Source: CAYMST01 sp964393115 (GTDB taxonomy: Bacteria; Bacteroidota; Bacteroidia; Cytophagales; Cyclobacteriaceae). From it: DNA of 5,922 bases. This document shows positions 5,921 to 5,922 of this stretch, one piece after another (the first letter of the stretch is position 1; the number at the start of each line of letters is the position of its first letter). The notes beneath the pieces are model-generated. The model was given only the letters and a program-made list of their open reading frames with translations, searched no databases and was not told the origin of the DNA. Location of the stretch: the NCBI GenBank assembly GCA_964393115.1, contig CAYMST010000293.1, positions 1-5,922 of the forward strand, given 5' to 3'. The translations under genes and the position numbers were made by a program.

Positions 5921-5922
5921 TG

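Larger units (their letters stand above)
5486..5922. other. Non-coding region with three hairpins
   Basis: I see no supportable gene on either strand in these 437 bp. The only short frame of note encodes about 24 residues on the - strand (from an ATG near 5817) and has no support. The stretch holds three separate inverted-repeat structures, listed individually. Confidence 0.6.

Noticed and set aside
1..5922. CRISPR array, tRNA, rRNA or complete insertion sequence
   Set aside because: I saw no regularly spaced direct repeats outside the lipoprotein gene, no tRNA- or rRNA-like sequence, and no transposase.

Overview
The window looks like chromosomal DNA from a member of the Bacteroidota, most likely a free-living Cytophagales/Flammeovirgaceae-type bacterium. 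The reasons are AT-rich sequence, starts with no clear Shine-Dalgarno sequence, a lipoprotein whose lipobox cysteine is followed by an acidic surface-export tract (C-N-D-D-D), BspA-type repeats, and a one-piece hybrid kinase / response regulator / AraC protein. The genus is inference; there is no rRNA or other phylogenetic marker here.

Left part (1-982): the C-terminal half of a flavoprotein of the vanillyl-alcohol oxidase / 4-cresol dehydrogenase family runs in from the left edge on the + strand and stops at 755. About 230 bp of non-coding sequence with two inverted repeats follows.

Middle-left (983-1983): on the - strand lies a decayed HigB-HigA toxin-antitoxin operon that no intact reading frame reveals. 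higB (1261-1542) carries a premature TAG. higA (983-1260) has no start codon, a -1 slip in a homopolymer and a second TAG where the family has Trp. Two palindromes at and upstream of the higB start, about three helical turns apart, look like the surviving autoregulatory operator. A small unrecognised - strand frame (1655-1867) lies between this remnant and the next gene.

Centre (1984-4044, - strand): a 686-residue membrane hybrid histidine kinase with a receiver and a C-terminal AraC-type DNA-binding region, a complete sensor-to-promoter pathway in one protein. It probably starts at TTG 4044. Across a 175-bp divergent intergenic region, the + strand gene 4220-5485 encodes a lipoprotein with a cadherin-like stretch, a PKD-like stretch and BspA/DUF285 repeats of exact 75-nt period, probably displayed on the cell surface. 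The divergent layout makes it a candidate target of the kinase, but this is inference.

Right part (5486-5922): no supportable gene, but three structured hairpins. The first and third share a core motif with a compensatory base-pair change, suggesting copies of a small structured repeat family or related terminators. The strongest points for a second look are the hidden higBA remnant with its operators and the related hairpins. I see no convincing evidence of a wholly new multi-gene system.
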